Shown: positions 48,739 through 57,430 of the stretch, one piece after another | Layout of the letters: every line of letters starts with the position of its first letter | Position numbering within the stretch: position 1 is the stretch's first letter | From: Streptomyces olivochromogenes | GTDB taxonomy: Bacteria; Actinomycetota; Actinomycetes; Streptomycetales; Streptomycetaceae | Reading direction: 5' to 3' | DNA: 64,000 nucleotides | NCBI RefSeq assembly: GCF_001514115.1 | Contig: NZ_KQ948462.1 | Coordinates: forward strand, 104,783 to 168,782 | The notes under the pieces: generated by a model | Databases searched by the model: none | Told to the model about the DNA's origin: nothing | The model's input: only the letters and a program-made list of their open reading frames with translations | Program-made: the position numbers and the translations under genes

Positions 48739-49515
48739 ATGCGTGAGAAGTCGGATGTGGGCGAGGAGCCGGGGGCGAAGGAGGGGACGCCGAGGAGGAA
48801 GCGGGTGGACCTGAGCCTTCCGCAAGTGGCGGGCAGCGCCGTGGCCGCGGTGGTGGCGGCCAAACTCGCCTCCTACTTCGGGGTGTACGGGACGATCCTG
48901 GGCGCCGGAGTGGTCAGCGCGATCGCCACCTGTGGAGGCACCGTCTTCCAGCACTTCTTCAAGCGCACCGGCGAACAGCTCCGCGATGTCACGGTCCAGG
49001 CGAAGCCGAGGCCCGAGCAGGCGCCGGTACCGGGGGCGTTCACCGAGGGCACCGTGTATCGCGCCCGGGTCAAGAGCTGGAAGCGGCCGGTGATCGCGGC
49101 GGCGCTCGTCTTCGGCGTCACGATGGCGGGGATCACGACGTACGAGCTGGTGTCGGGGCAGAGCTTCAGCGGCGACGGAACGAGCACCACCGTCGGTGAC
49201 GCCCTCAAGGGCAGCGGCTCCGGCTCCCACTCGAGGCCCGGTACGACACCTTCGAGCCCTTCGGGCGGGTCCTCTTCGAGGGAGCCGTCGGCCACCGACA
49301 GCACTCCCGGCACCCAAGACGGCTTCGGCGCCGGCGCCACTCAGGGTGACGGCGATGCCACATCCCCTACGCCGACGCCGAGTTCCAGTGCCGATTCGCA
49401 GGCGCCGGCCAACACCCCGGCGCCCACAGACGGTTCGCCTACGAGCCCAGCACCCGACGCAAGTAGTCGTTCTCAAAGCGGCGATCCGGGTCAAGACGGT
49501 CCCGCAGCGCCGTGA
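48739..49515 (+). CDS. Membrane protein of unknown function with disordered C-terminus
   Basis: 258 residues. A charged N-terminus (MREKSDVGEEPGAKEG) is followed by a hydrophobic stretch (about 27-60: SAVAAVVAAKLASYFGVYGT onward) and a second helix (about 112-134, PVIAAALVFGVTMAGITTYE), then about 120 residues rich in Ser, Thr, Gly, Pro and Asp. That is the layout of small Streptomyces membrane proteins with an exported flexible tail. The last 77 nt overlap, on the opposite strand, the 3' end of the lactone-oxidase gene. No function is known. Confidence 0.72.
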   Translation: MREKSDVGEEPGAKEGTPRRKRVDLSLPQVAGSAVAAVVAAKLASYFGVYGTILGAGVVSAIATCGGTVFQHFFKRTGEQLRDVTVQAKPRPEQAPVPGAFTEGTVYRARVKSWKRPVIAAALVFGVTMAGITTYELVSGQSFSGDGTSTTVGDALKGSGSGSHSRPGTTPSSPSGGSSSREPSATDSTPGTQDGFGAGATQGDGDATSPTPTPSSSADSQAPANTPAPTDGSPTSPAPDASSRSQSGDPGQDGPAAP

Positions 49516-50758
49516 ACTCGCCGAAGCGCGGATACACCTTCGAGAAGTACTCCGCGTCGCGGGTGTGCACCTTGCCCCAGTGCGGGCGGCCCTCGTGCGC
49601 CGTGAAGATCCGCTCGGCCGCGGTGAAGTACGCCTGGTAGGGCGTACCCCTGAACATGTGGACGGCGATGTAGGCGCTCTCCCGCCCGGACGCCGTGGAG
49701 AGCGCGATGTCGTCCGCGGGGGCCGTGCGCACCTCGACGGGGAAACTGACCCGCAGGGACGAGCGGTCGACCATCGTCTTCAGCTCGCGCAGCGTCTCGA
49801 CGAGCGCCTCGCGCGGAACGGCGTACTCCATCTCCACGAAGCGCACCCGGCGCGGAGAAGTGAAGACCTTGTAGGGAATGTCGGTGTAGGTCCGCGCGGA
49901 CAGCGCGCGGCTGGAGATCTTCGCGATCGTCGGGATGGTGGCGGGCGCGGCGCGGCCGACCAGATTGGCCACCTGGAAGACCCCGTTGGAGAGGAACTCG
50001 TCCTCGATCCAGCCGCCGATCTGCCCGATCGGCTTCTCGGGGCCGGCGCTGCGGTTGTTGCGCTTGGTGTTGCAGTTGCCGGTGTGCGGGAACCAGTAGA
50101 ACTCGAAGTGCTCGTTCTCGGTGAAGAGTTCGTCGAAGTCGGCGGTGACCTTGTCGAAGGTCATCGGCTCCTCGCGAGCCGTGAGCAGAAAAATGGGCTC
50201 TACGGAGAAGGTGATTGCGGTGACGATCCCCAGGGCGCCGATGCCCACCCGGGCCGCCGCGAAGACATCGGGATTCTCCTCCTCGGAGCAGGTGAGGAGC
50301 GAACCGTCCGCGGTGACCAGCTCAAGTCCCTTGATCTGCGCGGCGATCGAGGCCGAGTCGCGGCCCGTGCCGTGCGTTCCGGTGCTGGTCGCACCCGAGA
50401 CCGTCTGCTCCATGATGTCGCCCATGTTCGTGAGCGACAGCCCCTCGCGCGCGAGAGCCACATTGAGCCGCTTGAGCGGGGTGCCCGCCTCAACGGTGAC
50501 GGTCCCGGCCGCGCGGTCGATGTTGCGGATGCCGGTCAACAGTTGAGGGCGGATCAACACGCCGTCGGTCGCGGCGGCAGCGGTGAAGGAGTGCCCGGTG
50601 CCGACGGCCTTGACCCTCAGACCCTCGTCGGCCGCCTTGCGTACGGCCGCGGAGAGCTCCTCGACCGAAGCGGGGGTGACCTCCCGTACGGGACGGGCGG
50701 TGACGTTCCCCGCCCAGTTACGCCACGTGCCGCTCTTCCCGCTCACTGTGGTGCTCAT
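49439..50758 (-). CDS. FAD-linked oxidase, D-arabinono-1,4-lactone oxidase type
   Basis: 439 residues. N-terminal FAD-binding domain of the VAO/PCMH family (GTGHSFTAAAATDGVLIRPQ, GATSTGTHGTG) and a C-terminal ALO domain ending in FENDYLRRVLG. Relatives oxidise aldonolactones or polyols to H2O2 and product; whether this one uses a lactone or an alditol is not clear. The His in GTGHSF may hold FAD covalently. ATG 50758 follows GGGAGGGG and lies 41 nt inside the end of the MFS gene, so the two are co-transcribed. Ascorbate-like synthesis is not expected in bacteria. Confidence 0.9.
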   Translation of the reverse strand: MSTTVSGKSGTWRNWAGNVTARPVREVTPASVEELSAAVRKAADEGLRVKAVGTGHSFTAAAATDGVLIRPQLLTGIRNIDRAAGTVTVEAGTPLKRLNVALAREGLSLTNMGDIMEQTVSGATSTGTHGTGRDSASIAAQIKGLELVTADGSLLTCSEEENPDVFAAARVGIGALGIVTAITFSVEPIFLLTAREEPMTFDKVTADFDELFTENEHFEFYWFPHTGNCNTKRNNRSAGPEKPIGQIGGWIEDEFLSNGVFQVANLVGRAAPATIPTIAKISSRALSARTYTDIPYKVFTSPRRVRFVEMEYAVPREALVETLRELKTMVDRSSLRVSFPVEVRTAPADDIALSTASGRESAYIAVHMFRGTPYQAYFTAAERIFTAHEGRPHWGKVHTRDAEYFSKVYPRFGEFTALRDRLDPDRRFENDYLRRVLGS

Positions 50759-51956
50759 GGGTCCCCTCCCGCTGCGGAACCGGCCTGCTCAGCCGGCGAT
50801 ACCCGAGGAATCCGACCGCGACCGCGACGGCTCCGGACACCGCCGGAACCCCGTACCCGGCCTTCGCACCGGCGGCGTCGATCACCCAGCCGGCCACGGA
50901 GGAGCCGAGCGCGACCCCGACCGCGAGTCCGGTGCTCACCCAGGTCATGCCCTCGGTCAGTTTCGCGCGTGGTACGTGCTGTTCGATGAGGGACATCGCC
51001 GTGATCATCGTGGGAGCGATGGACAGGCCCGCAACGAACAGCGCCACGGCCAGAAACGGCAAGTTTCCGACCAGTAGCAGGGGGATCATACTCACGGCCA
51101 TGGCGCATATGCCCAGCAGCCACCGACGTTCGGGCGCCCCGTTGAAGTGCAGCAGTCCGAACACGGCCCCCGCCGCGCAGGAACCGGCCGCATAGAGGGC
51201 CAGAACCACGCTCGCGGCGCCCTTGTGGCCCTGCTCCTCCGCGAAGGCCACGGTGACCACGTCCACGGCCCCGAAGATCGCTCCGGTCGCCACGAACGTT
51301 GCGACCAGGACCTGGAGTCCGGCCGCGCGCAGCGCCGAACCGCCGGTGTGGTGCTCACGCGGGTGCGGCACGGGCTCGGTCGCGCGCTGGGAGGTCAGCC
51401 AGAAGACGCCCACCGCCAGGAAGCAGGCGGCGAGCAGCGGCCCGGCCTCCGGGAACCACACCGTGGACAGGCCGATGGAGAAGATCGGCCCGAAGATGAA
51501 GCAGATCTCGTCCACCACGGACTCGAAGGAGTACGCGGTGTGCAACTGCGGGGTGCCCCCGTAGAGGGCCGCCCAGCGGGACCGGATCATCGCGCCGATG
51601 CTCGGGACACAGCCGATCCCGGCCGCGCAGAGGAACAGCACCCAGTCCGGCCACTCGAAGCGCGCGGCCAGCAGCAGCCCGACGGCCGCCGCGAGCGCGA
51701 ACAGGGTGACGGGGCGCAGCACCCGCCGCTGGCCGTGCCGGTCCACCATCCGGGAGACCTGCGGGCCCATCACCGCGGCGGCGAGCGCCATGGTCGCCGA
51801 CAGCGCGCCCGCGAGCCCGTACCGTCCGGTGAGCTGGGAGATCATCGTCACCACGCCGATGCCCATCATGGACAGGGGCATCCGGCCGAGGAAGCCCGCG
51901 GCGGAGAAGCCCTTGGAGCCGGGGGCGGCGAACAGGGCGCGGTACGGGCTGGGCAC
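50718..51956 (-). CDS. MFS transporter
   Basis: 412 residues with about 12 membrane helices; the loop after helix 2 (MVDRHGQRR) is the usual MFS signature region. No substrate is indicated. GTG 51956 is chosen for GGAG 8 nt upstream; an upstream in-frame start at 51995 is possible. The gene ends inside the lactone-oxidase gene, so the pair forms one transcription unit reading away from hemH. An unidentified 16-nt palindrome lies in the divergent gap (52048-52063). Confidence 0.88.
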   Translation of the reverse strand: MPSPYRALFAAPGSKGFSAAGFLGRMPLSMMGIGVVTMISQLTGRYGLAGALSATMALAAAVMGPQVSRMVDRHGQRRVLRPVTLFALAAAVGLLLAARFEWPDWVLFLCAAGIGCVPSIGAMIRSRWAALYGGTPQLHTAYSFESVVDEICFIFGPIFSIGLSTVWFPEAGPLLAACFLAVGVFWLTSQRATEPVPHPREHHTGGSALRAAGLQVLVATFVATGAIFGAVDVVTVAFAEEQGHKGAASVVLALYAAGSCAAGAVFGLLHFNGAPERRWLLGICAMAVSMIPLLLVGNLPFLAVALFVAGLSIAPTMITAMSLIEQHVPRAKLTEGMTWVSTGLAVGVALGSSVAGWVIDAAGAKAGYGVPAVSGAVAVAVGFLGYRRLSRPVPQREGTHEHHSEREERHVA

Positions 51957-52047
51957 GAGGGGTCTCCGGTGGGCTCGGCCCGGCCGCGCGGTCACCGCGT
52001 GCGGTCGGACTCCGGTAAGGCGTGTAGATGGCCGATACAGCTTACGG

Positions 52048-52063
52048 GTTAGGGGACCCTAAC
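52048..52063. promoter_or_regulatory. Palindrome in the MFS/hemH divergent gap
   Basis: GTTAGGGGACCCTAAC: 7-nt arms around GA, about 90 nt from each gene start. It resembles half of an iron box (TTAGG/CCTAA) but the spacing differs, so the binder is not named. Confidence 0.5.
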
Positions 52064-52144
52064 GCACCCTCTCGGGTACTCCCCGATTCCGCTCGTCATG
52101 TGGCTGTTGTCCGGCTGGCAGCGACGGATGGCAGGATCGGACGC

Positions 52145-53272
52145 ATGCCAGATGTGCTCGATGCCACCCCCTACGACGCCCTGCTCCTGCTCTCGTTCGG
52201 CGGCCCCGAAGGCCCGGACGACGTGGTTCCGTTCCTGGAGAACGTGACGCGGGGGAGAGGCATCCCCAAGGAACGGCTGAAGGAAGTGGGGCAGCACTAC
52301 TTCCTGTTCGGCGGGGTCAGCCCGATCAACGACCAGAACCGTGCCCTGCTCGACGCCCTCCGCAAGGACTTCGCGGACCACGGCCTGGACCTGCCCGTGT
52401 ACTGGGGCAACCGCAACTGGGCGCCGTACCTCACCGACACCCTGCGCGAGATGGTCGCCGACGGCCGCCGCCGCGTCCTCGTCCTCGCCACCAGCGCGTA
52501 CGCCTCGTACTCGGGCTGCAGGCAGTACCGCGAGGACCTCGCCGGAGCCCTGGCGGCCCTGGAGGCCGAGGGACTGGAGCCGCCGAAGATCGACAAGCTG
52601 CGGCACTACTTCAACCACCCCGGCTTCGTGGAGCCCATGATCGAGGGCGTCCTGAAGTCCCTCGCCGAGCTCCCCGAGGACGTACGGGCGGGCGCGCACC
52701 TCGCCTTCACCACGCACTCCATCCCCACCGCCGCCGCCGACACCTCCGGCCCGGCCGAGGACCACGGCGACGGCGGCGCCTACGTCAAACAGCACCTGGA
52801 CGTGGCGAAGCTGATCGCCGACGCCGTGCGCGAGGAGACCGGGATCGAGCACCCCTGGCAGCTCGTGTACCAGTCGCGCTCCGGAGCCCCGCACATCCCG
52901 TGGCTCGAGCCGGACATCTGCGACCACCTGGAGGAGCTGCACGGGGCCGGGGTCCCGGCCGTCGTGATGGCCCCCATCGGGTTCGTCTCGGACCACATGG
53001 AGGTGCTGTACGACCTCGACACGGAGGCGACGGCCAAGGCGGAGGAACTGGGGCTGCCCGTGCGCCGCTCGGCCACCGTGGGCGCCGACCCCCGCTTCGC
53101 CGCGGCGATCCGCGACCTCGTCCTGGAGCGCGCCGCGACGGAGAACGGGCTGCAGGTGACACCCTGCGCCCTGGGCGCGCTCGGCGCGAGCCACGGCCTG
53201 TGCCCCGTGGGCTGCTGCCCGGCCCGCGCCCCCAAGCCCGCCGCCGCGGGCGCCGACAGCCCGTACGCCTGA
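52145..53272 (+). CDS. hemH: Ferrochelatase (coproporphyrin type in actinobacteria)
   Basis: 375 residues. Ferrochelatase fold with LLLSFGGPEGP at the start, SAYASYSGCRQYRED, AFTTHSIP with the metal-binding His, and PIGFVSDHMEVLYDLD with the catalytic Glu. Cys residues near the end (ALGASHGLCPVGCCPA) with one earlier Cys can hold a [2Fe-2S] cluster, as in actinobacterial enzymes. Actinobacteria use the coproporphyrin-dependent route, so the substrate is probably coproporphyrin III (the gene is also called cpfC). ATG 52145 lies 8 nt after CAGGAT-type -10, so the message may be leaderless. TGA is followed by the next gene's ribosome site. Confidence 0.95.
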   Translation: MPDVLDATPYDALLLLSFGGPEGPDDVVPFLENVTRGRGIPKERLKEVGQHYFLFGGVSPINDQNRALLDALRKDFADHGLDLPVYWGNRNWAPYLTDTLREMVADGRRRVLVLATSAYASYSGCRQYREDLAGALAALEAEGLEPPKIDKLRHYFNHPGFVEPMIEGVLKSLAELPEDVRAGAHLAFTTHSIPTAAADTSGPAEDHGDGGAYVKQHLDVAKLIADAVREETGIEHPWQLVYQSRSGAPHIPWLEPDICDHLEELHGAGVPAVVMAPIGFVSDHMEVLYDLDTEATAKAEELGLPVRRSATVGADPRFAAAIRDLVLERAATENGLQVTPCALGALGASHGLCPVGCCPARAPKPAAAGADSPYA

Positions 53273-53280
53273 GGAGCCCC

Positions 53281-54096
53281 TTGATCGAGCCCCTGCACAC
53301 CGAACTGCTCCAGCTCGCCCACGACGCCGCCCGCCGCGCCGGTGAGCTGCTGCGGGACGGCCGCCCGGCGGACCTCACGGTCGCCGCCACCAAGTCCAGC
53401 CCGATCGACGTCGTCACCGAGATGGACATCGCCGCCGAGAAGCTGATCACCGACCTGATCGCCCAGCACCGCCCCCACGACGGCTTCCTCGGCGAGGAGG
53501 GCGCCTCCAGCGAGGGCACCAGCGGTATCCGCTGGGTCGTCGACCCGCTCGACGGCACGGTGAACTACCTCTACGGGCTGCCGACCTGGGCGGTGTCCAT
53601 CGCGGCCGAACAGAACGGCGAGACCGTCGTCGGAGTCGTCGCGGCACCGATGCGTGGCGAGACCTACAGCGCCGTGCGCGGCAGGGGCGCCCGGGCCACC
53701 GGGGCCTGGGTCGGCGAGCGCCGGCTGACCTGCCGACCGTCGCCGCCCCTGGACCAGGCACTGGTCTCGACCGGCTTCAACTACGTGACCGAGGTCAAGG
53801 TCCACCAGGCCGAGGTCGCCCACCGGCTGATCCCCCTGCTGCGCGACATCCGGCGCAGCGGTTCGGCGGCCGTCGACCTGTGCGACGTCGCCGCGGGCCG
53901 CCTCGACGGCTACTACGAGCGCGGCCTGCACCCCTGGGACCTCGCGGCGGGCGACCTGATCGCCCGTGAGGCGGGTGCCCTGACCGGTGGACGCCCCGGA
54001 GAGCGCCCCGGGGGCGATCTGGCGGTCGCGGCCTCCCCGGGCGTCTTCGAGCCCCTCCAGCGGCTTCTGGAGGAGTTCGGCGCCTGGCACGACTGA
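53281..54096 (+). CDS. Inositol monophosphatase-family phosphatase
   Basis: 271 residues. Lithium-sensitive phosphatase motifs: GEEGASSEG, WVVDPLDGTVNY and the late metal-site motif HPWDLAAGDLI. It is a Mg2+-dependent phosphomonoesterase on inositol-phosphate, PAP or similar. The only start with a ribosome site is TTG 53281, 4 nt after GAGGAG (53271-53276), which itself overlaps the end of hemH (TGAGGAG). So translation is coupled to hemH. No functional link to heme is obvious. Confidence 0.88.
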   Translation: MIEPLHTELLQLAHDAARRAGELLRDGRPADLTVAATKSSPIDVVTEMDIAAEKLITDLIAQHRPHDGFLGEEGASSEGTSGIRWVVDPLDGTVNYLYGLPTWAVSIAAEQNGETVVGVVAAPMRGETYSAVRGRGARATGAWVGERRLTCRPSPPLDQALVSTGFNYVTEVKVHQAEVAHRLIPLLRDIRRSGSAAVDLCDVAAGRLDGYYERGLHPWDLAAGDLIAREAGALTGGRPGERPGGDLAVAASPGVFEPLQRLLEEFGAWHD

Positions 54097-54180
54097 GGAC
54101 ACCCACCGTTCCCGTTACGTACGGCACCCGCTGTTCCCGGTGCGTACAGCGGTTACGGAATTCGGTACGCACAACAACGG

Positions 54181-54219
54181 AGCGGGGCCCCGGCACTGGA
54201 TCGATGCCGGGGCCCCGCT
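54181..54219. terminator. Terminator between convergent genes
   Basis: AGCGGGGCCCCGGCA, 9-nt loop, TGCCGGGGCCCCGCT: 15 perfect base pairs. Confidence 0.92.
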
Positions 54220-54233
54220 CTCGTGCGAACTGC

Positions 54234-54407
54234 TCAGACGCGTGACGCGCCGACCTCCACACCGTGCTCGGCGGCAAGGCGGCGCAGGTCCTCGAGCTCG
54301 GCCTGCTCGACCTCCGCGAGGAAGTCGTCGCCTGTTTCGCGAGCCCGCGTCAGGTCGGACTCGGTTGCCCTTATGCGCTGCAGAAGTCCTGCGGTGAATG
54401 CGTCCAT
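54234..54407 (-). CDS. Small helical protein (57 aa)
   Basis: Starts MDAFTAGLLQRIRATE and is one long charged helix with Leu/Ala/Glu heptads (EVEQAELEDLRRLAAEHG). ATG 54407 follows GAGGGGG. A perfect terminator lies downstream, which supports it as a real gene. Similar short proteins occur at this place in Streptomyces; no function is known. Confidence 0.75.
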   Translation of the reverse strand: MDAFTAGLLQRIRATESDLTRARETGDDFLAEVEQAELEDLRRLAAEHGVEVGASRV

Positions 54408-54823
54408 GCTGCGCCCCCTCGTCCTGGGTCGTGGGTCGGTGGCACGGGGGTGTGCCGTTGGGAAGGGGCGATCACGTCTCCAGAGGGTGCCCAGCGCTGC
54501 CCGGGCTGGGCGGCGACGGTGCCGGACACCCACGCCCGCTCTGCGGAAGCGGTTGGACGTACCACAAGGTGGCTTGCCACATGCAGAGCGTGATCGCGGG
54601 GTGTAAAGCCGTCCTCCCCCCGCTCCCTTCCGTAGAAACCTCAACCCGACGAGAAAATCTCGCATTCCCGGGCCCCGAGACCGTCGTACCGGTCGCCTCT
54701 CACCCGTCTTACAGCCGGTTTATGGCCGAAAAGGGCAGGATGGAGGCCTTACCCACGACAGACCCCCCTGCCCACGTGTGCCGAAGCGGCGCTACGCGGG
54801 TGGACAGAGGAAGGACAAGCGAC
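54408..54823. other. Divergent gap upstream of cutR (416 nt)
   Basis: Contains the promoters of the small helical protein and of cutRS. I see no clear operator; an in-frame extension of cutR through it is unconserved. Confidence 0.35.
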
Positions 54824-55477
54824 GTGCGCGTACTCGTCGTCGAGGACGAGCAGCTGCTCGCCGATGCGGTGGCCACCGGACTGCGCCGGGAGGCCATGGC
54901 CGTCGACGTCGTGTACGACGGTGCGGCCGCCCTGGAGCGCATCGGCGTCAACGACTACGACGTGGTCGTCCTCGACCGCGACCTCCCGCTCGTGCACGGC
55001 GACGACGTCTGCCGCAAGATCGTCGAGCTCGGTATGCCCACGCGCGTGCTGATGCTCACCGCCTCCGGCGACGTCAGCGACCGTGTCGAGGGCCTGGAGA
55101 TCGGCGCCGACGACTACCTCCCCAAGCCGTTCGCGTTCAGCGAGCTGACGGCACGCGTGCGTGCTCTCGGACGTCGTACGAGCGTGCCGCTGCCGCCCGT
55201 CCTGGAGCGCGCCGGGATCAAGCTCGACCCCAACCGGCGCGAGGTCTTCCGCGACGGCAAGGAGGTCCAGCTCGCGCCCAAGGAGTTCGCCGTCCTGGAG
55301 GTGCTGCTGCGCAGCGAGGGCGCCGTCGTCTCCGCCGAGCAGCTCCTGGAGAAGGCCTGGGACGAGAACACGGACCCCTTCACCAACGTCGTCCGCGTCA
55401 CCGTCATGACCCTGCGCCGCAAGCTCGGGGAACCCCCGGTCATCGTCACCGTGCCCGGCTCCGGCTACCGGATCTGA
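54824..55477 (+). CDS. cutR: CutR, OmpR-type response regulator
   Basis: 217 residues, the length known for CutR of S. lividans. Receiver domain with ED at 8-9, phospho-Asp in VVLDRDLPL (about 51) and Lys in YLPKPF; C-terminal OmpR winged helix (LAPKEFAVLEVLLRS, NVVRVTVMTLRRKLGEP). GTG 54824 follows GAGGAAGGAC. With CutS it forms a two-component system first linked to copper/melanin and antibiotic production; later work links it to secretion and protein-quality stress. The phosphorylation Asp sits in an LDRDLP loop rather than the usual LDxxMP. Confidence 0.93.
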   Translation: MRVLVVEDEQLLADAVATGLRREAMAVDVVYDGAAALERIGVNDYDVVVLDRDLPLVHGDDVCRKIVELGMPTRVLMLTASGDVSDRVEGLEIGADDYLPKPFAFSELTARVRALGRRTSVPLPPVLERAGIKLDPNRREVFRDGKEVQLAPKEFAVLEVLLRSEGAVVSAEQLLEKAWDENTDPFTNVVRVTVMTLRRKLGEPPVIVTVPGSGYRI

Positions 55478-55483
55478 TCCGCG

Positions 55484-56728
55484 GTGGCCACGACTCCCGC
55501 GCCCCCCACGGCGCCTCCGAAGCCCACCTGGGACCCCAGAAGGGCGGAGCCTCCGTTCCCCTGGCTGCGCCCGACCATCCGCATACGGCTCACGCTGCTG
55601 TACGGCGGCATGTTCCTGATCGCCGGCATCATGCTGCTGTCGATCATCTATCTGCTCGCGGCGCAGGCCCTGAACACGGGCGCCGAGCCGCTCTTCAGGA
55701 TCGCCGGCGGCACCGACATCAAGGTCACCAGCGACAACTGCCCCGCGGTCAACTCGGGCCTGTCGCTCGACGCCTTCAACACCGCGATCAGCCACTGCAT
55801 CGATGTCCAGCGCCAGACCGCACTGGACAACCTGCTCAGCCGCTCCCTGCTCGCCCTGCTCGGCCTCGCGATCATCGCCTTCGCCTTCGGCTACGCGATG
55901 GCGGGCCGCGTCCTGTCGCCGCTCGGCCGGATCACCCGCACCGCGCGCGCGGTGGCGGGCTCGGACCTGTCCCGGCGGATCGAGCTGGACGGCCCCGACG
56001 ACGAGCTGAAGGAACTGGCGGACACCTTCGACGACATGCTGGAGCGGCTGCAGCGGGCGTTCACCGCCCAGCAGCGGTTCGTCGGCAACGCCTCGCACGA
56101 ACTGCGCACCCCGCTCGCGATCAACCGCACGCTCCTCGAAGTGCACCTGTCCGACCCCGGAGCCCCGGTGGAGCTCCAGCAGCTCGGCAAGACGCTGCTC
56201 GCCACCAACGAGCGCAGCGAGCAGCTCGTCGAGGGCCTGCTGCTGCTCGCCCGCAGCGACAACCAGATCGTCGAGCGCAAGCCCGTGGACCTCGCCGAGG
56301 TCGCCACACAGGCCGTCGACCAGGTGCACGCCGAGGCCGCGGCCAAGGGTGTGGCGATCCGCGGGGAGCGCGCCGCGGCGGTCGTCCAGGGCAATGGCGT
56401 CCTGCTGGAGCGGATCGCCCTGAACCTCGTCCAGAACGCGGTGCGCTACAACGTGCCGGACGACGGCTGGGTCGAAGTCACGACGCAGGTCCAGCACGGC
56501 CAGGCGGTACTGGTGGTCACGAACACGGGTCCGGTGGTTCCCGCGTACGAGATCGACAATCTTTTTGAGCCTTTCCGGCGGCTGCGTACGGAGCGCACGG
56601 GCAGCGACAAGGGTGTGGGCCTCGGCCTTTCCATCGCCCGGTCGGTGGCCCGCGCGCACGGGGGCCATATCGCGGCAGAGCCACGCGAGGGGGGTGGGCT
56701 CGTGATGCGCGTCACCCTGCCGATCTGA
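55484..56728 (+). CDS. cutS: CutS, sensor histidine kinase
   Basis: 414 residues. Two membrane helices (about 40-60 and 128-148) flank a small extracytoplasmic loop with two Cys (NCPAVNSG, SHCIDVQ), which could form a redox-sensing disulfide. HAMP follows (GRILSPLGRITRTARAVAGS-type region), then HisKA with NASHELRTPL and HATPase with NLVQNAVRYNV and GVGLGLSIAR. GTG 55484 lies 6 nt after cutR, with a poor ribosome site, so coupling is likely. Confidence 0.93.
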   Translation: MATTPAPPTAPPKPTWDPRRAEPPFPWLRPTIRIRLTLLYGGMFLIAGIMLLSIIYLLAAQALNTGAEPLFRIAGGTDIKVTSDNCPAVNSGLSLDAFNTAISHCIDVQRQTALDNLLSRSLLALLGLAIIAFAFGYAMAGRVLSPLGRITRTARAVAGSDLSRRIELDGPDDELKELADTFDDMLERLQRAFTAQQRFVGNASHELRTPLAINRTLLEVHLSDPGAPVELQQLGKTLLATNERSEQLVEGLLLLARSDNQIVERKPVDLAEVATQAVDQVHAEAAAKGVAIRGERAAAVVQGNGVLLERIALNLVQNAVRYNVPDDGWVEVTTQVQHGQAVLVVTNTGPVVPAYEIDNLFEPFRRLRTERTGSDKGVGLGLSIARSVARAHGGHIAAEPREGGGLVMRVTLPI

Positions 56729-56924
56729 GAACATGTCGCGGACACGCGGCGATGTTCGCTTTGCGCGGAATTTTCTGGTCGCCCATCCGGGAGACTCGTG
56801 TGTGATCGATCACAAGGGCGAATTTCCGGCCATCCACTCTCCGTGGTCACGCAGGCTGTCGTAAAGCCGGGAAAATCCGGGTTTTCGGGGGTCTAGATCA
56901 CGGGAAGTACACGGTGGGACGCCT

Positions 56925-56954
56925 TTGAAGTGGGCCCTTCGGACCGTGTACGGT
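56925..56954 (+). promoter_or_regulatory. Candidate vegetative promoter of the DUF4193 gene
   Basis: TTGAAG (56925-56930), 18 nt, TACGGT (56949-56954). Start site near 56961, leaving a 160-nt leader. The rest of the 392-nt gap shows nothing else. Confidence 0.55.
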
Positions 56955-57120
56955 CCGCATCGCCATCCAAGCCGATCACTCATGAGGAGTCCGGTTGGGT
57001 GTCGATTGAGTAACAGACCTTGATGTGAGGCAAAATCTCCGCCTCAGGTCGGGCACAAGTCCGGCCTCTCACGCGTTACGTGCGCTGAGACACCGCAGAC
57101 ACCCAGAGGGGGAGAGCGAC

Positions 57121-57417
57121 ATGGCAACGGATTACGACACCCCACGCAAGACCGACGACGACGTCGACTCGGACAGCCTTGAAGAACTGAAGGCTCGCCG
57201 GAACGACAAGTCGACGTCGTCGGTCGATGTAGACGAGTTCGAGGCCGCAGAAGGCCTGGAGCTGCCCGGAGCCGACCTCTCGAACGAGGAGCTGGCCGTC
57301 CGGGTGCTGCCCAAGCAGCAGGACGAGTTCACTTGCATGAGCTGCTTCCTGGTGCACCACCGCAGCCAGCTGGCCCGCGAGAAGAACGGTCAGCCGATCT
57401 GCCGCGACTGCGACTGA
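57121..57417 (+). CDS. DUF4193 zinc-ribbon protein
   Basis: 98 residues. Acidic N-terminal half; C-terminal zinc ribbon with FTCMSCFLVH and ICRDCD (two Cys-X2-Cys). Universal in actinobacteria near dut; function unknown, with a link to RNA polymerase or DNA metabolism suspected from context. ATG 57121 follows GGGGGAG. The candidate promoter at 56925-56954 gives it a long leader. Confidence 0.93.
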   Translation: MATDYDTPRKTDDDVDSDSLEELKARRNDKSTSSVDVDEFEAAEGLELPGADLSNEELAVRVLPKQQDEFTCMSCFLVHHRSQLAREKNGQPICRDCD

Positions 57418-57430
57418 GGCAGGGTCGGCC

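Noticed and set aside
52040..52066. Iron box upstream of hemH
   Set aside because: The palindrome spacing does not fit the 19-nt DmdR consensus; listed as unassigned instead.
54749..56734. Long minus-strand frame opposite cutRS
   Set aside because: Shadow frame; cutR and cutS are clear on the plus strand.
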